Below, in pieces: positions 44,601 to 60,500 of a DNA stretch of 64,000 nucleotides. The stretch is from Metopolophium dirhodum (Eukaryota > Arthropoda > Insecta > Hemiptera > Aphididae), in contig NC_083562.1 of assembly GCF_019925205.1 (NCBI RefSeq), positions 9,610,001-9,674,000 of the forward strand, in the 5' to 3' direction. The position numbers were made by a program, and so were the translations under genes. Positions within the stretch are counted from its first letter, which is position 1. The number at the start of each line of letters is the position of its first letter. The notes under the pieces are model-generated. The model was not told the origin of the DNA and made no database searches. It saw nothing but the letters and a program-made list of their open reading frames with translations.

Positions 44601-47600
44601 CACACGTGTGTTCCGTATTTCTTAGCTCCCGATAGCAATATCAGTATATACATGCACACAAAAATCAACAGCGAAAAAGGTATGTAATCTTATCTTACTC
44701 GTAATTGCAACGCAAAATTACACCGGCCGCCGGTACATAGCGGCCAATTAAACCGATAAAATGTCTACGGATATTTTATCTAATATGCACAACCAAAAAC
44801 TATCTCAACTGTCATCACCACCAAAAATAAACAACACAAAAACCTTTGCCGAAACAACAGCCAACACAACGTTTCCTAAGAAAGATCAAGCCATTATATT
44901 AAATACGATAAACGAAATACCACAAATAGAATATGTTAAAGCATTTAGCAAAATAACACCGCCTAAAAACATCATCTTTGCGTCCCGTATTTCGAACAAC
45001 AGATTTTGTATATATTTTAGAGACAAAATAACTGTTGACGAACTGACACAAAACTATTCGTATATAACCGTTAATGAAAATCAAATACCATTTCGTCGTC
45101 TAGTAAATCCTGCCAAGAGATTTATAATTTCTAACGCACACCCGATAATACCTCATGAAGTAATTACCGAACACTTATTACTAGAAAACATCAAGACATT
45201 ATCTCCAATAACCTTCCTTAAAGCTGGTTTTCAAGATGAGCTCGCTCACATCAGTAGTTTTAGGAGACAGGTATATATTCACCCCGACGACACAGCAAAT
45301 GTACCCGGATCGATAATAATCAAATATGACAATACAGACTTCAGAATTTTTCTAACGGACGACACTCTTACTTGCTACGCATGTAAACAAAGCGGCCACA
45401 CATCTAATCACTGCAAAAAAGAACCAAATACCATGACCAACAATATTTATATTACACAAAAACCAACAATAGATGATGCCCCCACCACGTCCTCATATCC
45501 CACACATGATGACGACATAACAGAAGTAAATACTATTGCCATACCTAAAAACAGTCAAAACTCAAATATATTAAGCCAAACAACGACCAATACAAATTTA
45601 CCCAATAAACAAATCAAAAGATCTCTACCAACATCAAGTTGTCCTACATCTCCAACAATTTCTGAACAATCAAACACACAGCCAAACATTGAGAAACCTA
45701 ATCAGACCAAAAACCTTGAACATAAGTTATTAGAATCAAAAAAAAACAAGAAAACACCTCAAGATCAAATTAAAAAATTAAAAAAAAGCAATTCGCTTGA
45801 AAATATTGCTACAAATGATGAGGACCACCTAAAATCTGCACAAGACCTATTTTCCGAAAACGAAGAAATCAATATCTCTTTTTACCAATTCAAATACATA
45901 ATTGAAAATTTCTCCAATAAATCAATTAACATACATTCTCTCTGTGAAGAAGCAAAAGTTGACATACCTTCAATGTTAAAAACCATCGAAATAGTCAGAC
46001 CTAAGATAAACGACCGAGCAACAAAAACCAAACTCACCAAATTAGCAAATCTACTATTCCAAGCAACTCCACAAGAGTTATACTCGTAAAGCCCATATAC
46101 AAATAAATTAATCAAATTCTCAAATTCTAATGAATGTAAATCAAAAAGAAAACAACCTCACACATAACACAAAACTAATACAATGGAACCTTAATGGCTT
46201 TCAAAAAAAAATAAATGAATTAAAAATACTAATAGCCGAGCATTCGCCCGATTTCATATGCTTACAAGAAACCAATTTTACTGACCAAACCCACAAAACT
46301 TTAAGGAACTATATATGCTACGCTAAAAACAGAACTAATGGTTTAAGAGCCAGCGGTGGTGTAGCAATCTATGTCAAGTCATTCTTTCCTAGCAAGCAAA
46401 TAAAAGTAAAAACCCATCTCGAAGCTATTGCCATTTCTATACATCTCAATGAAATAAATTTAAATGTATGCAACTTGTATTTACCCAACCAAACTAAAAT
46501 CGAATTTTCCGACATCGAAAACATAATTAAACAACTCCCCAAGCCATTTATGTTATTAGGCGACTTTAATGCACATTGTACCATGTGGGGATCAGAAAAA
46601 ACAGACCATAGAGGCAAGATAATTGAAAAAATACTAGAAAACGAAAACATTGTAATTCTAAATGACACATCCCCCACCCACATTAACCTAGCCAATGGAA
46701 CCTTATCATCTATCGACCTAACAATGTGCACATCCTCCTTAGCCCAAAGACTCAAGTGGAAAGTGCTGCCTGATATCTATAGCAGTGACCATTTACCTAT
46801 ACTCACAAACTTCATGCACAGGATAGGGGATACTAATACGAATAAAAACCGTAGATGGAATCTAAAAACACCCAACTGGACATTATTCAGTGATATTATA
46901 GAGGAAGAAATTACCAAAATACAATATAATGACCAATCCAATATAGAAAACGCAGTCAAAATATTAACTAACATAATCACCTCAGCAGCAGAAATATCAA
47001 TCGGTAGCTGTATAAACCATAACCAAAAACCAAAAGTTCCTTGGTGGAATGATGAGATTAAAAGAGCTATAATCAATAAAAAGAACGCCTTAAACACGTA
47101 CAAAAAAAATAAAACCTTAGAAAATTTCATACAACTCAAAAAACTGCGTGCCCAAGCCAAATTTTTAATAAAAAAAAGCAAAAAAAACTCATGGAAAGAA
47201 TTCACAACCAGCATAAACTCCAAAACTAACTCATCCAAGATATGGAACAAAATCCATTCATTGAAAGGTATAAACCGAAACCAAGAAATTCATATAACTG
47301 ACGAACAAGGAACAACATCAGCTCCAGAAGATGTCGCCGAAAAAATCGGCGCTTACTTCCAAGATAATTTTAGCAACAAAATCTACACACAAGAATTTAT
47401 TAACGGAATAAAAATACCATTCGAAAACTCACAAATAATCTCAATGATAAACCCGAACAATAGCGACCAAATTGTCTTGAACTCCAGTATAACACTCAAT
47501 GAAATGGAAACTGCACTAAATAAATGCCAGAGCAAAAGCCCTGGCCCAGACAGTATCCCTTATTGTTTTATTATAAACCTCGGCATATCAGCAAAAAAAT

Positions 47601-50600
47601 TTCTATTGAATATATATAACAATATATGGCACACAGGAGTTATACCTAAAGAATGGAAAAAGGGAATAATAATTCCTATTCTTAAACCAGGGAAAAACAA
47701 ACATTCCACTGAAGGATACAGACCTATCACACTCCTAAACACAATGACAAAAATTATGGAAAAAATTATAAACTTAAGATTAACATGGTTCTTAGAAAAA
47801 AACCAAATACTTTCTAAAGAGCAAAGTGGATTTCGCCACACTAGATCAACAATGGACAACTTAATTACAATAAAAACTGAAATAGAAAATGCATTCGAAC
47901 ATAAACAAATACTCGGAATGATCAGTTTGGATATAACAAAGGCTTACGATTCTGTATGGAGACATAGAATACTAGCTCTACTAAGCAAAATCTTAACAAA
48001 CGGCAATATGTTCATGTATACTACAAACTACCTAAAAGAAAGACAATTTCAGGTCAAAGTATCACATACCCTATCAAAGACGTTCTACCAAGAAAATGGC
48101 ATCCCACAAGGATCATCACTGGCAGTCACACTCTTTCTCTTGGCCATTAATGATATTGTCGAAACAATCAAAGTTCCTGTAAAAGCTAATTTATTCGCCG
48201 ATGACTTTAACATTTTTTGCAGAAGCAAAAACCTAAAAACCGTCCAAGAATTACTCCAAATAAGTGCTAACAGCTTATCAGATTGGTCAAAAAAAACTGG
48301 CTTCTCATTCTCTAACCTCAAATCCAAAAGTATTATCTTTACAAAACAAAAAAAAATAAAAGATCTCAATATAATACTAGACAACCTAGTTATACCTCAC
48401 CATAATAAAATTAAAATTCTAGGAATAACATTCGATTCCAAACTTAATTGGATACCTCATCTAAAAAATATTCGTGACTCGTTATCTCAAAAACTCAACA
48501 TAATCAAAATAATTGCCCACACATCATGGGGTGGTGACAGCGCATCTCTTTTAATGATCTATAAAGCGTTAATTCGATCTAAAACAGATTATGGATCAAT
48601 ACTGTTAAAAAATGCCAAAACCAACCACTTAAACATGGTTCAAACTAAACTAAATACTGCTATAAGACTTTCAATAGGGGGATTCAAATCCAGCCCAATT
48701 GAGAGTATTAGAAACATTGCTAATGAAATCCCACCTAACCTTAGAAGAGAAAAACTACTGCTATTATATTGTGCCAGAACCAAAAGAAATATCAACAATC
48801 CAGCCATCAAAGTAATAAATGCACACATACAGCAAGCCGAAAAAGAAAATATAAAAATAAACAATATTTTAGAAAGAAAACCATACATTTTTCCCCCTTG
48901 GAACACAACATTCAATGTTAACCTTACTTTAACTCAATTCAAAAAAGAAAACACAATGCCATCCATATATAAAAACATGCTCAACAACATATTGCAAGAA
49001 CACCCAAACAGTGTACACATATACACTGATGCATCCAAAACAAATGACGGTGTTGGTCTCGCTATGATAATAAACAATCAAACAATAGCATACAAACTTC
49101 CACCTCAAGCATCAATATTCACAGCAGAAGCGATGGCAATATACAAAGCTGTAAAATATTTCCACACTGAATATTCAAACCACCAAACAAAATGTATAAT
49201 ACTTAGCGACTCACTCAGCAATTTAATTGCCATCACAAACACTCGAAACCAAACAGATATTACTAAGCTAATACAAGAAGAAACTTTTCTTGCAGAAAAT
49301 AAAAATATATACATCCAGTTTGTATGGATTCCGGGCCACATTGGCATTCCAGGAAATGAAATGGCTGACCAAGAAGCCCATAATGCAATCACCTCCAAAT
49401 TAACTGCAACCATAAAGTCCATCACATTTGCAGATGCAAAAAACGAAATTAAACTACACACAAACAACAAATGGCATTCCTACTGGCGAAAACTCAACAC
49501 CAAACTCAATAAAATAAAAAACAATATAAATCTATGGATAAATCTTGAACTCAGTAGAAAAGAAGAAACCATAATAAACCGTCTCCGAATTGGTCACACA
49601 CACCTAACTCACAGCTATTTGATGACCAAAGACGATCCTCCACTATGCGACGCGTGCAATGTACTTTTAACGGTCAACCACGTCATCACAGAATGTCAAA
49701 AATACAACATGTATCGAAATCAATACCACATATCAGAACAAATTTGTCAAGCACTAGGACCAAACCCACAAGACGTTAAAAACTTAATCTTATTCTTAAA
49801 AAAAACAGAATTGTACAATTTAATTTAATGTAACCATGTAAATGCTAAAATACTAACAATGTAATCTAAAATTCGTGTACTAATGGCCTAGTTGTCGATG
49901 TATATTTCAGATCAATAAAAAAAAAAAAAAAAAATAACGTTGATATATATACATTTTAACTGTGCAGACGACGCGAGGTGATTATAAAGGTTAACCGTAA
50001 TCAAAAGTCCGTTTAACACAAACGAAAGACGTTCTTTTAAAAACATTACCTTTAGTGTTTCGAAATAATTAACATTTTATGTTCAAGAATTAAAATTTGT
50101 AATGTTGTCAACCTACAATTGTATATACCTACGTGTATTGCGTATAAGCAGAAGTTTATATCAAAATACGATTAACATAAATCTATAAGATTCACTTTAT
50201 AACATTGATAAATTATAAATATTAATGAACTCAATGATAACCATATTTGTATTGATAATGTTAAAATTGTAATTGATCGAAAGAAAACTAATACCTAACC
50301 TACGTAGAAAATGTTACCAGAAACCAACAATCGTATAATATAAAGTAGTTGTGGTGATATAGAATAATATATAAGTAGGATAATTACATATTTGCAACAT
50401 GACAATATATGTAGGTAATTTATATAATTATACATGTATACATTAATTTTGCATGGGGTTTTAGTGCTTTATACAAAAAGTTGAGAAACAATTACACGCT
50501 GCACTATGAAGCTTGTAAATAATGTTTTCGCTATATTATATGTCTAAAATATAAGTGCATTAATATGATAACATAATATTGTATAAAATAATACATGGGT

Positions 50601-53600
50601 ATAATATATACACACGGGAATTATTATTAATATCAACTTGAAAAAAGTTGTTTGAAACGTGCGCGGTAGATAATAAATAATGCAGGTAAAGGTAACATAT
50701 ATAAATATACGAATGTTAGATGAAAACAAATTTTGTATATATTATGAAACATATAATTCTAGTTAAACTACAAAATCTATGGTTGAAACATGCTATATTA
50801 TGCTTGTATGGCACATGGTGTGTTATGCAACACCGTGTATCTGCAGGTACTTATACTATTGTAACATAGAATATAATACATAAAATCCAACGATCATATA
50901 ATAATATATTATACATTATTCAACTATAATTATTTTAGCGCTTATAATACGTAATATACGCATATGGAATATATTTATATATTATTTACCATGCGCAGTA
51001 TTCAATTTAATAATAATATACTATAGATAACGATTATAATAATTATCAGAGTATATTAATTAAATTAAGGGCGACAAAAAGCGTGATATAGGCGTGAAAT
51101 CATCGACCAGAAAATCGCGATTAAACACATTACATATTGAACCAAGTAGAAAATCAAAACCTAGGTATATACCACAAGTCAACGCCGTATTTTGCTAAAT
51201 GATTGAAACATATTTATATATTATATTATAAGTGTCGTCGGGTTAGAATCGTAAAGCGGCGGCGTCCATATTTGTAAGAACCTGCGATATCGAAGGACGA
51301 ATAGATATACCGCCGCAGGTATATACCGCGTATACCGAATAAAATGTATAGCTGACGATCGGTGTGTCGAATAGACGACAGAAAAAAATATGAACATTGC
51401 TGGCATACTGCGCACCCCCCACCTTCACCCCGTCGGAAAACTATATACATGTACCTATATATTTATATATTGCATTAGATCATAATATAATATATACGCC
51501 ATTCCTATTGGACGGACGGCCGTTCGACGCATTGTTGTTTTAGGTGAACATAAATACAATATATGTACATACGTGTGTACATACATATATGTGTACATCG
51601 CACACACACGCACGCGTAAAATAATATAATATATTGTTATGCCTCTGCCCCTACAACCCTAGTATGTGTGTATTTTTGGGGGTACTCACCCGTTGAAAGG
51701 GTACCCGAACGCGGCGTCGTAGGGGTGATAGACCGAGTGGTACGGCCATGTAGCTCCAGCTGCCAAGTTCTCTTTGAGATCAAGTCCCGCTGCGGCCTGC
51801 GCACACACAAAAAATACATATAATATTAATAATAATAAAATATATTATCATATTATATACAAGCGTTATTAGGGTGAACTCGTTTATTAACGTTATTATA
51901 ATGTAACACAAATAATACGGTTAATACCTACACATATGCCGTGCTGCAGTATACCACGGTCGTTACAATATAATAATATATATACCACGGGTACACCTAA
52001 ATATATAACATAGATTATGTAGGTATATAAGCGTCTATATGTACGACAATGGATCACGACGCCGTCACTTCACATATGACACAGACGTGACGTGTCAGAA
52101 TATGGGTTTTTTGCCACTCCGAATATATATATATATAGATATTATATCCCTGTGCGAGGAAAGAAAATACTATGTATATTATGCTAATTATATCAGTTTT
52201 TATATAGAGATACCTTAACTGTATATCTCGGGAAAAAATAATACGGCCGTTGTATGTATACATTATGTATATATATAGGTATTCTCTGCGTTTTCACGCG
52301 AAATCGTTTTTGTATATTATAATGTATAATGATATCTCCGCAACGAACTGGAGATATATTATTATTATTGTTATTTGCTCTATAAATATGAAATATATAT
52401 TTATAAATTATGTTAAGCGATACATTAAAATATTATAAATATATGCAAACTTACAAACATAATATATATATACATATTATATTATACCTAAACAAAATAT
52501 ACGAATCGGGACTAGCGCGATTTATGAACCGCCCCAAGCGCGTATTTTAAATAATATATATAAACCTTTAGTATACAACCACGCAGTTAGGTATACCAGC
52601 TATAGAATATTATACGGCACACCGGATGGTATACAGGGTGGATAAGAGTGGACAAGGGGTTGAATTGAACGACGGCCGACATGCGGAATAAATAGGTACT
52701 ATATATATTATATTATTTTTACGTCCATGCTATAATGGCGTACAACACGAGTTATGTGACGAACACACGAGAATCGTGTCTGTATGAAAGGTTGATAACG
52801 CTAGGTTAATTTTTCAGAGTACACGAGTAGATATCATTATATATTATGCCGTCGTTATAAATATTGTACGGTATTATAGCAGCAAGCTGTAGATAAAATG
52901 CAACCGAAATAGTTTTCTTAAGTGATGTATTACTCGTGCTCACGTAGGTATCACACATAATATGAGTATTACACGCGTATAAATATAGATAGTACTAAAT
53001 ATAATTCCCGGCAATAGAAAATCATATCATGTTGTTTAAAATGCAGATCAATGTGAAGGTAATTATATTGTTTCATATCATTTGTTTCTGTATTGTATGC
53101 GTACAGGTAAACTTTAATCAAATTTTTTGTTCGTACACATTTGGCTGATTAGTAGATAATATGATATTATGAAAACGAGAGTATAATTGTAATTACCTAT
53201 AGCCTATATTAATAAAATAAAACATGTTCTCATATACCCAGGATAGAAAAAAACCCCTATTTATACTCGGAGACATCAACGCAAATATACCTTTACACCT
53301 ATATCTACGTAAATTTAAAACGAAATATTTCCGTCGACGTTCGTTCGGATATACCAAGTGTGCCTATTTACGGGTAATCTTAACAGATTATGAACATTAT
53401 ATTATTATTAATTCTTCATACAAATAATCATTTTCTACATACATAGGTATTACATAAAACGGGACCTCATAAACCAAATCCTTCAATACGTCATATAGAC
53501 GCGTTTATTGTACCCAATAATATCATAATAATTATCATTTATCCGTCTGACAAACAGCTGATATAGGCATAGGTACTTACGGCAGAGTAGAAAGGCGGTT

Positions 53601-56600
53601 GGTCGGAGCCGAGGGCCGGAAAGTAGGCGGCCATGCCCTCGGGGTACGGTGCGGTGTACATGGACAGGGCCGGTACGCCCGAGGCGGCCAGCCGCTGGTA
53701 GCTGAGCAGGTCGTACTGGCACGAGCACACCGTCTGCCCGGTGATGGGGTCGGTGAATATGGGCCGGCCGGTGTCGCAGCACCGGGGAGGTGCGGCGGCC
53801 GCGGCCGCGGCGGTGGACGTGCTGACCGTGGCTACGGCCGTGGTGGGACTGCCGCCGACGGACGACGGTGCCGTGGACGACGGTGGTAGGGCCGCCGACG
53901 CTGTGGTTGATCCGCCGACGGTGGACCTTGACTGGTGCGGTGGCGGCGGAGACGAGTTGTGGCCGGCTGCGGTCGAGGACGGCGGTTGCGGCGAGACGGA
54001 AGTGTGTCGCCGGGCCGCGGTGAGCGATAGCTGTAAGGGCGGCGGGCTCGAAGATGACGACGAAGACGTGTGCGGCGGCTGCGGTAACGGCTGCACTAAC
54101 GATGCGGTCTGCAAACGAAAAATGTATTATTAGTATATTATAACGTTGACAATATTATATTATAGGTAGGTACAGCCATATAGGTACAATATACACTAGA
54201 ATACCGTATTATCAAGTTGTGACCTCGGTTGTGACGCTATTAACATATTGGTTAGGTAACCTTCGAGTCGAGATTCATACACAGAGCAGAGCGAATAATA
54301 TTATATTGAAGTATTTAAGAAAGTGTTGAAGTAGTAAGTACCTATATATCTACATATTTTCCGTGAAAATTGAGTTAATAGCAATATAATATGATAACGA
54401 TAGTGTTGATAACAGGACGGGCCGCAGTGCAATACACAATACATATGTTGTGTATACCTGCAGCAGAAAAATATATACGATTTGACGTACATAAAATATG
54501 TCGACGACAGACCAGAGTCAACGAGCCGTGTGATTCGTGCTGTTAAAAACCGTGTCATATGTAACATGATTGTTATTATATGTTATTATATTGTTAGGTT
54601 TTTCGACAGTTGTCGTCTGCAGCGGACGGCGACGAGCGGTGTCACACGGATGATCGGATTTTGACGAGCGTCACACACGCACTTATAATAATAATATATG
54701 TTTCGTACAATAACAATAATATAATAATAAAACGGCTGCAGCGAGTGTGCAGGAGGACGTGATTTTTGACGGAACAATAATATCATATTATATTTTAAGC
54801 GAAATCCGTGTGATATGATATTACACGACGGATTGGACGGACGAAAATCGTATATGTACATATATATGAGACAGAGTATAGGCACGCGGTATATAGACGT
54901 ATATATAATACATACTATGCGAGTGACGAGCCGACCAAAGGTATGTACCTACTGCAGCAGTCGGGTATAACGGTATAATATATAACCATGTCCAATATAT
55001 ATATATATATATCAACGATGGTTTTATATGGGCGCTCGCTGAAAATGGGGATGTGGTGTGACACACCACGTCTATATACAAATATATATATATGCGTTCA
55101 CATCATCGTAGGTACCAATCTATGTAGTATAATATACCAGGTATATACCTGGATTCCGCCCGACCGAACGATTTCTTCGCGATTCGCGTCCCTGCCCCCC
55201 ATTCCTATATTATATACATATTACTTTTGCGGTAGTGAGCGACGGATTTACACCTGTACCTATATGGTAATAGCCGCGTGTACATATATATTGTCGATAC
55301 CGTATACGGAAACAGGATACGGCAATCGATATATTCATATAGGATCTGTGGAAAACTATTTTTTACCGAATCCGCGCATCGTAAAACCACGATGGTATAG
55401 AGGTACACGCGGATAGGTTTTTGGGAACGGTATTTGTATTATAATACGTATTGCACCCAACTATGATATATATCTATACACACCTATAACATATATATAG
55501 TATCTATACCTATAAGGTGACCCGTTCGAAAATTCCCGTTAGACTTCAGGAGATTTCCTATGGGAATATAGTCGTGTGTTTCAGAGACCCCCGCTTTAAT
55601 GAATTGTTGTAACACGAACCGTTCGCGGTCTTCACCACGGAATAAAGTGCGTTTTTATACGGATATATGGTCCGGGTTGGTGTGAAGAAAAGCGAGTATT
55701 ATTTTTCCAACCACACTACGCATATCATAATATAGGTATCCTGTGCAAAAAATCTCTGGAAAAACGGAAATTCGTAGTGAAAACTGAAGTCCCCAGACGT
55801 TCGGGTATAATCTGATATTTAAAAATATATACACACGTTGTATTATTGGTTACCGCGTGTCATCAAATATTACTGCAGAGTCGCTTAGACGCACACCTCT
55901 ATAAATTCTATACTATTATTTTATATATAATATACGAAAGTAGAACGAATGGCGGCAACCATTTTACGCTCCTCCTACCCAATTGCATATTGTACGCACT
56001 GAGCCCGCATGTATTAAACATATATTATTGTAACATATTGAATTACGACTTTGAACACAATGCATACATTCCGTTTATTTAAGTCTTCCATTTTATAATT
56101 AAATCCGGACATTGTGTTATACCTTTATTATAATATTACGTAATAAACTAATACTACGTTAATGAAGCGTGCCCGAATTTATCGTCTCGTGATAATGATT
56201 ATATTAGGTGTAATATTATATTGTAAAATTTTGCGTGGACAAAAACTCATAGGTATAATATATACCCTAAAATTTCTCAAATTTCCTATTGCATTAATAT
56301 AAGTAAAATAAATGTATTTATGGTATATCATATAGCAAACCACTAAAATAAAATTATGCTTTATATTATACATTATTATTATATTTTGTTATGATAAGTA
56401 ATGATACAGGACGTATTGTGTGAATGTTTCTGTATAAGTTATAATTTGAAATAATTATCAGATAAATATTAAACAGTCTAGTTATATAAAAAATTATAGT
56501 TCCTATATTATTACTGTCTAACCGAGCTCATAAAAAGTTACTGAATGCGGCAGTATTATAATATTGAATAGGAATATTAGTCGTTAATATTTGCCATTAA

Positions 56601-57491
56601 AAAAAAAGATTTAGGTACCTATATAGTCATATTATGTGCAAGTGTTTAAATATACCTATAATATTAAACTATACGATAACATTTCAATTAAATTTACCTA
56701 GGTTGCTTATAATGTTTACAACACGAAAATGTATAAAGTTCTGATTAATTACAGGTATAATACATTATATTTAGAGAATAGAGCCGTATTATGATCGTAT
56801 AGGTGTTAATTAATATACGGATATTTATATAGTGAGAATATTATATATATACGGGTACTCGAACACTGAAAGTTCTTTTGAATATATATAAACATATATG
56901 TTTAGGGTATCTTCTATGTAGGTATAATAATAAATATTCGTAAGAGAGCTGAAAACGTGTTAAGTCTATATAATGTATTTTAAATTTTATTTCAAACATG
57001 CGGTATGTATAGGTACACTCGTAATACGGTTTAATCAAATTAACAGTATTATAAATAAATACCAAAACGAATATCTCGTACTTCCCCGTTTATGTACATG
57101 TAAATTGTATGTATATAGAATAATATAGTATATAATATATATAGGTATTTAAATAATACGTACATTTACCTATTCGAACCGCGTCTTCGAATAACATAAT
57201 ATGATCTTTATACCATCTTATATAATATATATTATGGTCGCATGTGCGTGCGTATATGTACCTATACGATGACATATTTCGTTTAAATTTATCTGGCCGT
57301 TTCAACGTTTTACCCGGTGGGTAAATAAATAAATATTTCACTCGGCTGAGTACATAGAACTTCGCACGGCTATAAGTCGGATATTAGATTTCGCGCGGTG
57401 CAAACACACCGTTCGCGCCGGTTGTCGCCCACGCGATAATCCGTTTGCGTGTCGAAAACAAATAAATATACATGTATACACGCTATATACA

Positions 57492-57534
<43 letters not shown>

Positions 57535-60500
57535 TATAATCTACACTTTTCTCGAAAGAGGGGTCGTATACAGTAATGCAAAGGCGATAACTCAGGAAAA
57601 ATCGCATAAAAATAATATACCTATATATGGTTATATATATTATATTATAATATAACACCGCGAGAGTGGGGTGCGAGAGAGGGTATTATATAGGAATCAA
57701 TTTTTTCGCAAGTACCCACTTATATATTATATACATATAATATATTCATGTGTTTTGATTGAATTTCAGAAAACAATATATATGGGTACCTATATAACCT
57801 ATACACATATATACAAAGCGCACAGTGACTTGGTGTTTTTATATAATAGGTAATATATAATATAGTCGTTTGTTCTGGTCCGTAGACTTCCGAGGAAAAT
57901 TGTAAACGTGTTACCATCATTTTTACGCGGTAACACACGACATATTATGAACGATTATATTAAACAAACATAGAATTATTACCTATGTATATTATATGTA
58001 CAGTGTACACATTGGTATAATAGTACTGAAACTGTCTGAAACATATAAAGCGGACACTGAAACCGAGTTTTCAAGCACGCGATATAACGATCGTCGTGTG
58101 TATAATAGGTATATATTGGTTGGTATTGAAATTTTGGTTTTGACCAGAACGTTGGGCTGAAAACGTATAATGCCGCACGAACTGAACTTTCGGAACTATA
58201 TAATTTGTATAATGTATATTATATATAGGTATATAGGTATATAGCTGTATATTATACCTATGCATTTAGTGCATGTTTTTAAGCGTGACGATTATAAATT
58301 ATAATAGTATAATTATTTAAACCAGGCGATTTTGTGCACGCGCGGGAGAGAGTGAAGAAGCAAAAAAAAAAAAAAAAGCGAAAATAATAACAATAACAAT
58401 AATGCCTATATAATATGACCTGTTTTGTCCTAATTAGAACTACCGCGCAGGTTATTAATAATTAATAAGTTGACTCTTAGTCAGGTATACCTATATTATA
58501 CATAATATATGCATACCTATAATAATTATTCATGTATATATAGGTACCTACATCAAGCGAGCGATAAAAAGGGGCCCCCCAAACACGGATACCAATTGTC
58601 GGTGTGTATATAGGTTTATACCATCTAAATAAATATAACAGCTTGTACCTTCTTGTGCGTTACAACCGCGGTATATACATTATACATTATACTGAAGCAA
58701 TATCATGTACTCGGTACATACAGATATGTATTATCGTATACCAAATATACCTATATAGTATATACCTTTTACGTATGTAAAACGCTATAGTGTATTTATT
58801 TAAACTATATTATAGGTGTATCTATATATTATGTCTAACATACAATAATGTATACACGCGGGCGTTAATATTGTGTACCGATATAGTTATATACATTTTG
58901 TAAGACGGCGGCAACAACATACGAAATCCCAAGCGTGGGCGCCAAAATATATCGTTATAAAAGTATTATACGTCGCTATAGAGGATATCATTGCGTATAT
59001 TATATTGTACTTACAGGTATTATAGTAACATATAATAATATTATGGTGTTGTTTTTTTTTTTCGATTTCGATTGTTTTAGATTTTTTTGTTCGTCGAGAC
59101 GGCATAAACGACGCTGCACAATAGAAAGAAATACAAATTACGAACTATTGAATCAATAAACGTGATATTGTTTTCGGCCCTCGATTGTCTATAGGTCAGT
59201 AGGACCGCCGTCGCCACATTATACCATTTAGTATTCAACGTGTAATTTGTTTTTCAGCCACCGTACGACACACACACATGCATACAATTACCGCGTTTGT
59301 ATACGATTATATTAGGTATATATTATACAGTCGCGGTCGAACAATAATTATTATTTATTATTATGTACATGTATAATATATACATAAGTATACACGTGAT
59401 AAATGTTTATAATAAATAGGTACCAGCTAGGTATAATATGTGTTATATCGTAGGTACTTATATCTATATATATATTATGTATATACCTAACTCTATATAC
59501 TCTATAGTACATACAATAGCTCAGCACACATTTGTTATATACAAATAATATTATGTGCAGTGATATACACAATAGTACACACAATAATATAATATCATAT
59601 TATGAAGAAGAAGACGGCGCGTGCTTAATATTGTTATATACCTTTATACGGGTACAATAAACGCCGCCGACCGTATAATATTATTATCGTATAATAGGTA
59701 CAGTAAAATTTTTCTGTCCGTGAAGAAAATTATAACGTGTCATGTAAAATATAGGTTATTTTAATTATCTTCGGTCGGATTAAAATTTAAAAAAAAATTA
59801 CGACGAATTTATGACCGCAAATTGCTGCAGCTGTTTTATAATATTATATTATGTCCCGAGGTATATGCGATGCGATCGAGATCGACGTGTGAAACAAAAT
59901 CAATAAAAATCGAAACGATTAAGTACCTACCTATATACACATTATTATTATGAAATATTTACATATTATTTTTACTTACTGGAACTCTGTTGTAGACGAG
60001 GAACATCGTGCGCGTAATTTACAATTATTATTAATTTCGCGTAGGTATATAATAACTTGCAACGTTAGCAATTTTATAATATTATAATAACGACGATTGT
60101 TTTATGATTTAAAAAACGCGAAATAGTGTATCTACATAGTGTTACCTAAATTACAGAATTATTGTACTGCAGCAGCACTCGGCGGGCACACGCGCGAACA
60201 TCGGACACGAACAACGGACGCGCGTCAAATGAAGCTTATGTGATGGGTACCTTACACTGAATAATACCTATCAATAATAATTATTGTTATTATATCATTG
60301 TTGTCGGGGTGGGCGACCGGAGCGCCGCCGTATAGATCAGCCGCGGCGGCTTTTCCCGAGATAACCAAAATCGCGAGTATTATTAAATCGTATAGGTATA
60401 TATAGGTATACAATACAGTGTACCTATATGTACCGCAGATATAAGCGATGGCTGGCATCACCAGCACAGAAATGTCGGAAAAATAAGACATTACACCGAT

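Larger units (their letters stand above)
44574..49932 (+). mobile_element. Full-length I-group non-LTR retrotransposon (LINE)
   Basis: This is a complete element of about 5.36 kb: 5' UTR starting CAGTACGTG (44574), ORF1 (44761-46089), 40-nt spacer, ORF2 (46130-49828), an 88-nt 3' UTR, an AATAAA (49914-49919) and an A tail. It is flanked by a perfect 12-bp duplication, AATAACGTTGAT, at 44562-44573 and 49933-49944; one or two A residues are ambiguous with the tail. RNase H in ORF2 together with a two-ORF layout places it in the I group rather than Jockey or CR1. It sits in mirr intron 3, antisense to the gene. Open frames and the perfect duplication suggest a recent insertion. Confidence 0.95.
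31276..51689 (-). other. mirr intron 3 (20,414 bp)
   Basis: The donor is GTGAGT and the acceptor CGCTTCAG. This long intron precedes the homeodomain exon. It hosts the full-length LINE at 44574-49932 and microsatellites: CA at 39585-39621 and 41612-41644, GCG at 41559-41581, GT at 41816-41840, AT at 39224-39254. No other coding potential was accepted. Its size fits an Iroquois locus rich in regulatory DNA, but no individual enhancer can be called from one sequence. Confidence 0.75.

Noticed and set aside
46369..49470. Several minus-strand frames of 90-157 residues inside LINE ORF2
   Set aside because: Antisense shadows of an A-rich coding strand; the plus-strand frame carries all catalytic motifs.
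53599..54133. Plus-strand open frames over mirr exon 2
   Set aside because: Antisense shadows of a GC-rich exon without recognisable domains.
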